DNA from: Nereocystis luetkeana
Taxonomy: Eukaryota; Sar; Phaeophyceae; Laminariales; Laminariaceae
DNA: 64,000 nt
Reading direction: 5' to 3'
Assembly (NCBI GenBank): GCA_031213475.1
Contig: JARUPZ010000003.1
Coordinates: 15,556,869 to 15,620,868 of the forward strand
Shown piece after piece: positions 12,301 through 24,300 of this stretch. Position 1 is the first letter of the stretch. Each line of letters opens with the position of its first letter. A program made the translations under genes and the position numbers. A model generated the notes under the pieces. It was not told the DNA's origin. It saw only the letters and a list, made by a program, of their open reading frames with translations, and did no database searches.

Positions 12301-15300
12301 CACGAGCTTAGAGCTTTGTGGGTGTCGACCACGGTGCCTTGCCACCATTCGCCGCGACCTGCGCCTCCCGTTTATCACCCCCTATCACATCTTCTCCGAT
12401 GTCACCGTCCTCCAAGCCGCGACGCACCTCGAGGTTGCGTGTCTTGTCCAGCGTGAGCATCCTCCATCTTCTTTTCACCCGCCCTTTGCCCACTTCGATC
12501 GTACTGCCTCTAGATTCTCGCCGCCACACTGTCAAACGATGGCTGGTTGCATGAGGTATTGCGCCCGTTGGCTCTACGCTCTGGTCGGTGGGCGTCCGCC
12601 TCGCGCATCTTCTCCGCCATTGCCGCCCTCCTCGCCGTCGGCCAATGTGAAGTTGTTTTTTTCTTATTTTTCTATTAATAGTCCATCAACCAGCGTGAGA
12701 ACCCTCCGCCTTCTGCCCATACCCCCTTGCCTGATGAGGTCGTACACTGCAGCTACTTTCTTGCCGCCACAGCATCACCACCAAACGACGACTGGTTTAA
12801 GGAGATGGTGCGCTACCACCCTACTCTGTGGTGGCGAGCCGGTGTCCCCCCAGGCCGCTTGTTACGGTAAAGGCATCCCTTCTCCGCCTGTGCTCTGTTC
12901 CACCTCGATATTACCACTGCAGTTCCTTGCTTTCGATTGGCCGCTGTTGGAGGTCTTATCGCCACGCAGAAACTCCTTGCAAGGAATGCTCGTTTTTTTC
13001 TTCTGCAGGCAGACTTCGACGGCCCGTGAGGAATCATAGACCATGAGCACCCCCCCCCCCCTTCCCTCTCCCTCCCCCGCGACTTATCTTTTCAGTTGTA
13101 AGTTCCTCGTCCGACCGCCCATTTTACCCATTAACAGTACACAAACTGTACGCTGGGGAGCAGCACACCATACCATTAATTGTCGGTTCAATATAACAGG
13201 TTGCGAGTAAATTCGAGGGTTCTCTTGGCAGAGGAGTTTCGGGTCCATCTTGGCGTTTTAGACGAGCCTGGCCGCGTCCGGCTTTGTCACCTTACAGTAG
13301 CCTTCTTCGCCTCCGCTTTTGTCGTGTCGGCCTTGGCTTTGATGGGTTCGATGCTTATATCTCCTCGCCTGCGTGGAACAACGAAGGACCGTGTAGGTTT
13401 ACTGCAGTGCGCCAGCGATGCAGCTCACACGATGTTGCGTTAGAAATGCAATGCGTTTGACGCTCTTACCGGTGTTTTCGGGGTACAAGCAACCCGCGCC
13501 ATTCGCGGGCGACGTATGCATACCTCTGCACGCGCTCCCTCCTGTTCCAACGCCTTCCTGCTGGCGGCAGAGAGTCGGCCGCCGGCAGGAAGTTTATCAG
13601 GGGACCTCTTCGCTCCGCGCTTTTTGTTGGCAGGTCCTTCACGGGAAATTAACTCGTCCAAACCCCGGCCTTCCTGAGGGGTCGGAGGAACAAATAGCTG
13701 GAAGTGGCAGGACAATCCAGCAACCCAGTTGTGTAGCTCGGCATCTGCGGGGTTGTTATTGTTGTAGAACTAGGAGTTGATGGTTGTTGGTGGTGCCGTA
13801 TATAGTTGCCTCAGACGGAGAAAGCACGAAGACCGAAGGCCGGAGAATCGTCGCAGTACGGTATGCGTACAAGTGTAGTGTATATTTGGCTGACGAATAA
13901 GTTGAGACTGGATGTATGTGTGTACCCCCAACATTTTGCGTGAAGGGGATTTGGCACGCAGAGGTCAGAACTGAGTAACGAACCTGGTTTTCTCGTGGAA
14001 CGACGAGGTTGTTGAGGGACGCCGGGTGCTGAAGCCACACGACGATGGTGGTGTTTGATGGCTGAAGCAGGGCACCACGGACAGAGTCATGTGTCTTTTG
14101 TCCGTAGTAATTAACGACGAAGCTCATCCTTCGACAGCCAACACGTCTTCCTGCTGCTGCATTCATACAGTAGTCGTATTGCACGTGTAACCCCGCAATG
14201 CGAGCCCTCGCACCCTGCGGAAGATGAAGGGTGTGACCTCCACAAGGCTCTGGCGCTGCTCTTTCGACGGGTCGACGCCATTTTGTCGCCATACGGTAGC
14301 ATACCTGACGAGAGCGGCAGGCATTACCGACCGCACTCTTCAGCACTCGGACTTCGTAGGTGGAGTAGGAATTGGGAGCGCCCTGCAACAGTAGCTGGCG
14401 GATGCAGCAGATACCAAATGTTGTGTACCAAGTATCGTCCAAAAGCTGATGTTTAGTTTAGAAGGAGTGTTGCAGCCGGACAGTCTCTTAATCTACTGTC
14501 GGAGCAGTTGGTAACTTTCACTTATTCAACCAATGTGCGTGCATGGACAACGTATACAGTACACGGCACCGACGAGGATCCACACAGGCGCACACAAGCT
14601 GGGCTCAACAGCAGTAACCGAAAATACGTGTGCAACAGCAGACACGGTGTTTGTGTATGTACTGTATATATTTTTCCGACAGTTACGCACATGCGCACAC
14701 ACCTTGTGTTGGAGATGTAGTTTAGCTCATTCACACTGAGCACTAGCAGTAGGCACAAGTCTCGTCTCCAGCGCACGCAAATCATTTCATTTTGATGGAC
14801 TCCGTAGCTCAAGCTTGCGGGAAATATGCTAGAGCAGGCCGCCACTTGTTTACCCCGCAACGTCGCCGGATATGGGATGTAAAAGACAGGCATGCATCAG
14901 GATGACCGCCTATGCAGTCGCGGCAGATTATATCGCCGATATAAAACCTCGAACTTTCCATTGCGGGCAATCCCTGTAGGCAGCAGACCACCAACGCAAT
15001 ACGCACTACTAAATGGCAGGAGACGTGAAGCAAACAGTAGACAACGAGGTCTTCACACCTGTCCAGCTATTCGCACGTGCGCGGTCTACTCGGGCAGACC
15101 AGCGAAACACCAGAAACAGCAGCTGCAGTAGCAGATCACGAGAAACAGCAGGAGCTGCAGTAGACCACGAGCTCGTCGCGTCATCTGCTGCAGCTGTTAG
15201 CACGTCCGCGGTCTAGGAGCAGCAGACCACCGACGTGAGCAGACCAGCAACAGCAGTGGCAGAGTGGCAGCAGACCCGCAACAGTTGCTGTAGTAGCAGA

Positions 15301-18300
15301 CAAGCAGCAGAAGCAGGAGTAGGCCACAATATCGTCAAACCTACTCTATCTCTGCAGCTGTTCGCACGTGTGCGGTCTACTTGTAGGAGTAGGAGAAGCA
15401 GAAAATCATCGGCCCGAGCAGATTAGCAACATCAGTGGCAGCAGATCAGCAAAAGCAGCAGAGTGATCGCGAGCTTGTCTATGCTGAGTTTTGCACGTAC
15501 GTGGTCCAGAGTAACAGATCACCGACCTGAGGCAAATGGGAAGTGCTCGCCCACAAATGCGCGCGCATGCCGCGCTCACTAGAAAAGGAGGGTTGCCAGT
15601 AATGGCGTTAATACTCCCTCAATGTTTCGGCTTATCCCACCTTATCGCAAAATGTTGTCAACGTTAATGAGGGAGGGACCCCGGGATCGACTCGACGTCT
15701 GTGGCACTTTTCTTTCTTGGCAGGGTATGTGGCGCGAGCGACACGCCAGTGTTTGAGTAGGACCAAGCACGGCTTTGACTCACGAAAGCGAGAGAGAGAA
15801 TGCGAGGCAAGGGGCTTGTCTTGCATTCCACTGCGTACTTGGTACCTGGTATATATATATATATACGTATACACATATATAAATATACCTATGATGATCC
15901 TCAGCCTGATCCGATCCGTTTTTGGTCAGCGGATCTTTCTCGCCTCTGACCGCCTTTCCGCGCGGTTTCTTCGCCGGGGCGTGCCCCCTCCACAACTGAA
16001 CCGGCTGGCGTCGGAGGATCCGCCCGCTCAGCGCCGTTGCGGCTGCGCGAAGCCTTGACGTGGATATCTAGGCGGGGGCTCTCCGAAAACTCCTGCCCTG
16101 TCAACGTTCTGGCCCATGGTCTCTGGACAGGGTGTATACATTCGCGTGGTTCATTCCGGTACGTTCTTTCCGACTTCCGACCCATGGGGAGGGTCAGCTA
16201 CCCAGCCGGCGTTTTTATTGTGGGGGCCTGCGCGGGTGGCTGTATCTGGGTCATCGATGGAACACCCCGATAGCACACGCCACCCTGGCTTAGCCGATAA
16301 CTGCCATCCATAAGAATTTATGCCGGGGTATATGAGAGAGATCGCATCCACCTACAGCCAACAGCACTTACGACGGCCAGCAGCACTTTTGGTGTGTACG
16401 CTATCGTACAGCGGCAGCTGCAGTGGAGCTGTATTACATGGATGCGGAGATGTACAGCTACAGCAGCACAGCTACAGCAACTACTGTGACGGCACCTTTC
16501 TACGGAGCTGCGCTGTCGGTCATCGCGTAGTCCCTGGGTTAGGAGTTAGTTACACCGCCTTCTAGCATTCTGTCGCTTTCCGGTTAATCGGCAAGTAATC
16601 GTCATTCTGCCCCCTTTTCCAACGTTCATCGAGTGTGGAGCGAACGCTCTCAACCTCTTGGCATCGAGTCTCAGCCTCCTCCTCTACATTATTATACGCC
16701 GATGACGCAGGTCTGCGACCGGCGGCCGTCCAGGCCGCCGACGTAGCCCCTTGTATATATATAATATATATAAATCGGTGGTGATTACTTGCCGCGCGAG
16801 AACGTCAATTAATATGCCGGCGACAGCGAGTAGTCTTGGGAATATGCGTGACTGCAGTCGTACAATGAGATATAAGCACGGAAACTGGTGGGACCAATGC
16901 GGGACGGTATCCTTGCGACGGTTTGGTCGGGAACATGGAACCCACTGGGTGCACCTTTGTAAAATCCAGCTACAATAACATCCAACATATCGTATATATG
17001 TGCGCGGGTGTTTGGGCATGGAACTCTCAGGGTGCGGCACAACCCGAAATGCAAAGCCCGCGCGAGTTTGTGATGCCGTTGAATTTCACAGTAGCAGTAT
17101 AGCTGCGGGTGTTGTGTCGTTGGGGCCGAGTTGAAGACGGCAGTGCTTTGCCGCGGGCTGACTCGGGTACGCTCACCTAACCCAACCAAACCCGGACGAC
17201 AGGTGACCCAACCCCAGCGGAAGGAGTTAGGTTTGTCGTGTCTCTAGTGAACCCACCCCCGCCCACCCACCCACCAATCCCAATTCAACAAAAATCCATC
17301 TAAAGCAGTTATGTTTGTCAGGTCCCTACTGCAGTGGGTCCACCCACCACCCACGTACCCTACCCAACCCAATCCAACCCAACCCAACCCAACCAACCCC
17401 AACCCACTCCCAACCCCTATCGAACCCCCATCCAACGCCAAAGTAATGAAAAGTATTACAGCACATAGCTATACCATTTTTTGTACCAGGCACACAGCAA
17501 GCAGCGGAACACATCTCACACACCTGTGTCCTGATAATCCGCTCATATGCGTCCTCCGTTTTTTTCGGCAAGGTTGCGACGCACAGCAACTATCGATAGC
17601 CCCCCTGCAATCGCTCTATTTTGCAGCGCGTGCGCGCTCTCCTCGTGAAGATCAGCAGCAGGATTGGAGTTGCGGCAGCCACCCCACTTTTAACAAGGAC
17701 TATTAATGCCATGTTTATAGACTAATACATGTTTTTTTTCTTCGTCGTCTATCTCGCTTGGCGTCATCCAATCCTCTCAGCCCCCCCACCATGGCTGCCT
17801 GCTGCGCTTTGGATTCACGCCGCGCCGCTTTCGATGCGTGCAACGTCCCCTTCGAGTTGACGCAGGTCGCAGAACCCCTTCCGTCCCATGCCTGAGTTGC
17901 ATCTGCCTCGTATCTCACCTCCTTTTCAGTTTCGCCCCTCCCCCCTCTCTTTAATGTACAATCGCAAACCAGAACGCTTTTTCCTAAATTCCTATTTCTC
18001 GTACCTGGCACCTGGTATTTATACGTCTCTTCTATTTTCGCGTCAGGTTCCGATGACAAAGGTGCTCGAATTAACGATTTTTGCGTGCAGAATTCTTCCC
18101 ATGCCACGCCAGATATCGCGTAGGGGTTTTGCTATGCCGTGTGTGCCATACCCTAAGGGTTGCACTTCATTGAGGCCGTGAAGGCAACTCAACTCAGTCC
18201 AAGGGTGCAGTTCTTCGAGAATCTTGATTTTCTTCTTTTTCGCCTCTGCTTTCTGTTGAATTTGGGTGACACATCTGAGTTTGAATAGTCTTACCTATGC

Positions 18301-21300
18301 ACAACAATGGCCCACCATGTGTCGACGGTCATCTCATCCTTGCGCATTAAGGAATCTGCGTTGGAATTTGGACGGTTATGAGGTGTTTAATTAATCAAGT
18401 TACTCTGCCATGACCGGTTGTCGTCATTTCCGAACCTTTTGTTTAGTTCATCCTAGTCATTCCAAACGTTATTACGAAATAGTATCCCAAACCTTTACAA
18501 AACCAATACTGTGCGTAGCACGTGCATAGCTTGGCAGTGTGTTTGCGGCGGATCAAGCCCCCAGTGACACCATGATACCCTAAATATACTTGAGTACGTC
18601 AGGGTACCTGGTATCATTTACCGCCTCCGGGCGTATCTATGTGTTGGACCGCCACTCACGATCTTCCCTCACTGCTCTTGATGTTTTAACTTTTAACAAT
18701 CCCGGTGGTGTTGTGTTAGGTTGGCTCGCACCGTCGGTCTTGGAAACGGGAGGCATGTGGCCTTTTTGTTAATATGTAGTAGTGGTCTGTTCGTACTGTG
18801 GCGTGCATGTTTGTGGCAGCATCGTCTGCACTACAGTAGTTTGTAGTGCGACGTTCGACGTTCTGTTCATTTTGTGTACCGTAAAAAATGAAGTTATGCC
18901 GGTATCGATCGTGTGATGTTACTTATGAACCATTCCGTGAGATAATTGGACGTTATGTTGACAGCGTGATGTTACACTGATGCGTATTTCCAACACGTTT
19001 TCATCAGGTGTTCGCGAACAGCGCCAGCGATGATTCTTTCTTCACCGACGGTCACGTCGTCGCGGAGGAGAGGACTTTGCTTCTTTCGGATGGCGTCGGC
19101 GACATCACCGCTGTCGACCTTCGCACGAACCAACAGGCGAGAGCTTCACCAAGAACGCCTTTTTCTTCTTCTTTTTCAAGCGCATGCTTCGTTTTGAAGC
19201 GCTCGCTTCTTTTGCGGTTTCGCTCGCGCATGCCATGTATATACCATAGGACCCACGTGCATATATGTATGGAGTGTTTTGTTTTTGCGCTTACCAGGTT
19301 CGTCGGCCATGAATTCAGTAGTACTGCTTTTTGTAGTGTGATTGTGATGGGCTTCCTACTTGCAGCAGAAATAATCCCAACTCTGTGTCGCTCGGGCATG
19401 CTGTATGGATAGAACCCGTGCCATGGCTATTATACTCGCTAAAGAAATTTTCCCAACTCGAATGTGAAGCAGGATGTCGCCGACAAGAGCGGGTTGCGGT
19501 TCTGAAGGAGTCGATGTATTAACATACCGCGTATGGTTGCTATTGAATTTCTGTGGGTGGCAGGCTCTCGTCCCAACCGTCGCATGGGTATTACCCCGCG
19601 TTGATTCCACCGTTTGTCGAGGTCTATCGTACTGCACGACTGTAGTCGTTCGTGTTCTGGCACTACTTGCTGTTGTCGTCAGCTTCATATATATATTTAT
19701 TTTTGGACACAATTGTTGACTTTGAGGGCATCCCAAGATACCGCAAGTGGCAGGCGAGAGAGTCCCCTCGCCACACTCTGTCATCGTTCGTGGCAGCTCC
19801 CTGGGATCAGCCTATACCCTGTATACCTGGCGTGTCTTCCACGCTACTCAGTCAAGAAAGGAAAGCGCCACTGACCTCGATTCGAACCGGGGGTCTTCAA
19901 TTTTGATACTTCTTCTAACCCATTCACCCCTTTCGTGGCTTACTTCAACTTTCTTTCAGAAAAGAGGCGAGAATGCCGATCACATCACCGGCCATCGCTT
20001 TGATGGCTACTGATTTAGTTTACTTCTGCTACGCGCTCGCATTTCTCATTCGCGTATAGGCGGATAGTATGACTACTGAAAAACTCATTTTGTGGGCGCT
20101 ACCTCTTGAGCCCCAAAGGTATCAACCATAATTGAATGCTATCTATGGTTTCATCGCCGCAGGTTTGGAAGCGCGAGGCGCACGAGAAGAAAGCCAACAC
20201 CGTTCACACACATCCCACAAACAGGACGCTCTTCGTAACGGTGAGACGCCCGTTCTTCAGCCGTGAATGACACGCTTTGCCTGTGCTACTCATGCTCTAC
20301 TGTAGTTTTTTTTTTTTTTTATCCTCCGGCGAATTGGCAAAAATCAAGCTTGAGCTCACCACACTTCCACATTTTCGTGTCGTGTGTCAATTTAACCTAC
20401 CGCTCCCGTTGCAACGTCAGCATAGGCTGATGTTGCTACTGGCGCTTGGGCACATTGACTCGACCTGACCCCCGTTAGGGGCAGGTGCGGTGGAGATAGC
20501 CACCCGGGAGAATCATCTCTCCCGGGTAGTGTGGGACTCGCGCGAGCTCACCCACTAGCGAGCTCACCCACTAACAAAAACCGAGGCTATGAGGCCTTCC
20601 CGCCGGACTTGGCCCAGTTACGGTCCACCGTACCAGATGGGGCGTTGGTCCTCAGGGGTTCCTGTGGTTTCGTCCCCACATCAGAAGTGCCGCCTTAAAA
20701 CAGTGAGCCCCCTTTGAAGAACCCTGGTGACGAAGGGAATGGAACCTGAAATACGTGCCACAATAAGTTGCTTCTGATTGGTTATTATGAATGCCACATA
20801 GGCTCCATGCGTCCCATGCATGTGAAACCGTGTTTTTTGCGAGAAGAAGATTCCTGTGGTTTTCTGCTTCTAGTGTTTTGGAGGATCGACACGATCCAAT
20901 CGAATGGGCACACATACCGCCTCCGTACGTAAACGGGGGCGGAAACTACCACTGCAAGTGCGGCCCAACGTGCTGTGGTGTATCGGTTGTGCCGCGTTGT
21001 AGGCTGGAAGGACGGGTATAGAGGAGCACACAACCGAGCGCATATATATGTACAGGTCTCTTCTGCGGCAGGAGCCACAAGACTTAACCATGTGTTGGCC
21101 AGAAGTCCCACGAGGAAAATCAATGGGGGTGGCGAGAGGAGACCCTGATAACGTATTATTAGCACCCTGTTTGGCGCAATTTCTGGACGTTATATGATGC
21201 TAATATCGGACGGCATTGAGATCACCGCAGGTAGCACATACAGTTATAGCTGGTTGCGCGTTTTGGGTCTATCGGCAGTGTAAAGCACGACGGAATAAAT

Positions 21301-24300
21301 GCAAGTCATACTGTACGCCAAGAGGCGCAATAAGCAGGACACAAGGCGAGAGAGAAGCTCTCGCATCGGCAAACAAACGGCGTTTCCTCAGCCGCCAATC
21401 AATACGCGGCTAACCCGCCGGGTGATGTTTGGGGCGATAGCTGGTGGGGAGAATCCGGGAATATCTGGGCCCAATCAGTGTCTAGCAGACGACTTCACCA
21501 AGGTGTTTTTCAGTCACGAAGGAGGGATCCACGGAAAGCTCCCCTTTGTTGATCGGAGTACGAGAGACGGTGTTGTATAGCCCACGGCAGCTTTACCAAG
21601 ATAGGTGGCAAGTGCCACCGGGGGGGGGGCGTCCAAGCGGGGGAATGGCTCATGGCGAGGTGACATAGGGACGAGACGGAGAAGATCTGGCGACGTCACG
21701 CAACAGAGAGAGAGAAAGAGAGAGGACGCCAGGAAGAGTGGAGACAAGAAGAAGGGGAAGGGGGGGGGGCAGCCGTGCGAACTGGTTCGGCTGTCGACGG
21801 TAGCCGAAACGAACTGACGGCGAGTCGTGCGGCACTGCGGTAGTACCAGTTCCAGACTAAAAAGTGGACCTGTTTTTTTTTTTTTTTGTCTTTCTTCCTG
21901 ACGCCGGTGGGGCGGGAAGCGTGCCAGCGGCAGTACTGACACTTGACACCGCTGTCGACGAGAGTAGGAGGAGATCGGATGCAGATTGTGTGGCGAGGCC
22001 CCCGGCTCGACTACTGTACGTGTGTATGATAGCAGAGACGTAAAACTGTGCTAAATATATGCTGCTATCGCCGCCTTGAGTATATAATGTATTTGTTTTA
22101 TCTTTTCCTTGGCCTTCTTTATTTATTTATTTCCTAGAATCACGATGGACATTGGGTGGCGCTGTTGACGTACTGTAGTTGGGTGGAGATAATTGCTTCC
22201 TGCGAAGACAACACCTTGAGATATACCGTCAACATCGATCATGCACAAGCCTTGCAAAGAATACGCAATAGCAAGCTGAGCGGATGCCGTGCATGCATGG
22301 ATACTTTGCGTAGGTATCGTTTCGTTTCGCGCTTTTGGTTTCTCACAGCGTTGCGTACAGCAGGTGATACTTTCCAAACGAAGTGCGCTACATGTCAGAA
22401 ACCAAGAAATATTCTGTTAATGTTGAATGTGTTTACAGTATATCTACTCGGATTTTTCATGTGATTTTACAGATGCGGCGCCTTGGGACGTTTTGACCCC
22501 GGCTTTCGACGTGGTTTGTGGGTGTGAGGGTGTGCACATTTTACAACAACAAAAAATAAGCGAGAAACGCGTCGTCGGGAGGCTCGCTGGCCAGCGCTCG
22601 TCGCGGCGAGAGGGCGGCCAAGGCGAGCCTAAAAGCGGCGCGACCTCTCAAAGCTCACAAAATTATTTTTTGTACTACAAAGGAGGGAGTTCCCTTTGCT
22701 TTCTTGTGGCATTTGTATATAGGCGGAAGAAGTCGCCACCGCGGTGGTGTTTGACGGTCGTGGGAGGGGCGAAGGAGGGGGGCAAGGGCGTGAGGCGCCC
22801 GGTCTCCTCGCGTCTCGGTCGGCTGGATGCATACTTATTTTGGGACGAGCGTCATCATGGCTTCATCACCGAGGGCCTCACGATCGTTCTCACCGCACAT
22901 ATCGGTCACTCTCGTAGCGAGACAGTTCATCATGGTTGTTTGTATCCGTCGCTCTCTCTCTCTCGTAGCGGGGCAGCTCATCATGGTTGTTGTCATACGA
23001 GTGAGTGAGTGAGTGAGTGAGTGAGTGAGTGAGTGAGTGAGTGAGGGAGTGAACGAGTGAGTGTTTTTCTTATTTGTCGGAAGAATCGCAAGAAGCATTC
23101 GCACGATGTCATCTAGTCTCGAAACGTACGTGACGGCGCTCGGCGGCTGGGCCGCATGTATGCAGAACGAGGGGCCTCCGTGAGTGAGCCAGAGACGGCG
23201 GCGGAGTGCATTGCCCCGATAGTATCGACTGAGCATGCGACGCGGAGGCGAGCGTTGGACGTACCATACAATTCTGCAGCTTCAGATTTTGTTCTCAGTA
23301 GATACAGTACTGAATAGATATCCTGCATAAGGTCATATGAGACCCGTAGTACGCACGATCGAGTTATCACACACTGCTTGCAAAAATGAGTTTCGACGAA
23401 GTCGTCGATCTCACTGCTGATGTTTTTATGTTTTTTTGTTTTTGTTTTTTATGACGGCACACATACGGACATGCGGTCAACAACAACAAACCCGAAGATA
23501 TTATGCGATTGCCATACATTTTCGACATGGTTTCTTTTTGACCCCTCTCACAGCACGGCAGATCAATGCTCACGGTGCTCATAGGTGGTTCGTATTTCAA
23601 AGCGCGTCAAAAATTGGCCTACAATGTGCCCTTCGTGTCGGAGCCTCTCCGCTTGTTTATTACCTTGGGTATTTATTGACCGTTCCATCCATCCACGTAC
23701 TCAAGACTATTGGCAAGGTAGGTGTTGACCCTTTCATTTCCCCACCTACATCACAACTCGCCTGCAGTGTACCACAATAGTAAGGCCGGTATGTAACGTA
23801 TTGAAACCCTTCAAAAGTGTTGGTTCCCATGTGCCTTCTCTTGACTATCGGTAAGTTTCTCACTGGATATGCCTTTCACTTGGTAGTGCTGTACAGATTA
23901 TATTCATGAACACTTTGAGCGTGTGTTGTGTGTTGTCTTGACAATAAACCGCTCTTTCTATGTACCTAGCGACATCAGTGCACCCAGTGCTCGTCCTATT
24001 CTTCATCCTACTGTGACATTCGAACTATGTGGTCACAGGCTGTTGTAGTCAGAGAGATGCAGTGTATTCTCGTAGCAGTTGAATGAACTATAAATAACTG
24101 CTGTCTGTGTATTGGATCGCGGCTGCCACAACCCCCACAAAATCTATAGTACTCCCTACGTAAAGCAATCACTTACTAGATAAAATGAACAGCAGTGCTT
24201 GGTTTTATTTTCCTTCTATGGCCTACATGGGTTAGTTCCACTGGATGTGCCTACGACATCGACATGTTTGCAACAATCAGCGATTTTTTTTAATATGATT

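Larger units (their letters stand above)
9591..19007 (+). other. WDR76: WDR76 intron 5 (9.4 kb)
   Basis: Bounded by GTGAAG and tcatcag. It contains a 72-bp foldback element, a 113-bp MITE-like element, CAG-rich patches near 10200 and 16400, a tandem region near 15 kb, a tRNA-like repeat, and three unexplained ORFs (listed separately). Between these (for example 9660-10340, 16500-19000) I see only A/T tracts, simple repeats and isolated TACCWGGTA motifs. Confidence 0.85.

Noticed and set aside
22835..23236. 133-codon ORF with a Thr-His-Ser-Leu repeat
   Set aside because: Produced by the (GAGT)n microsatellite.
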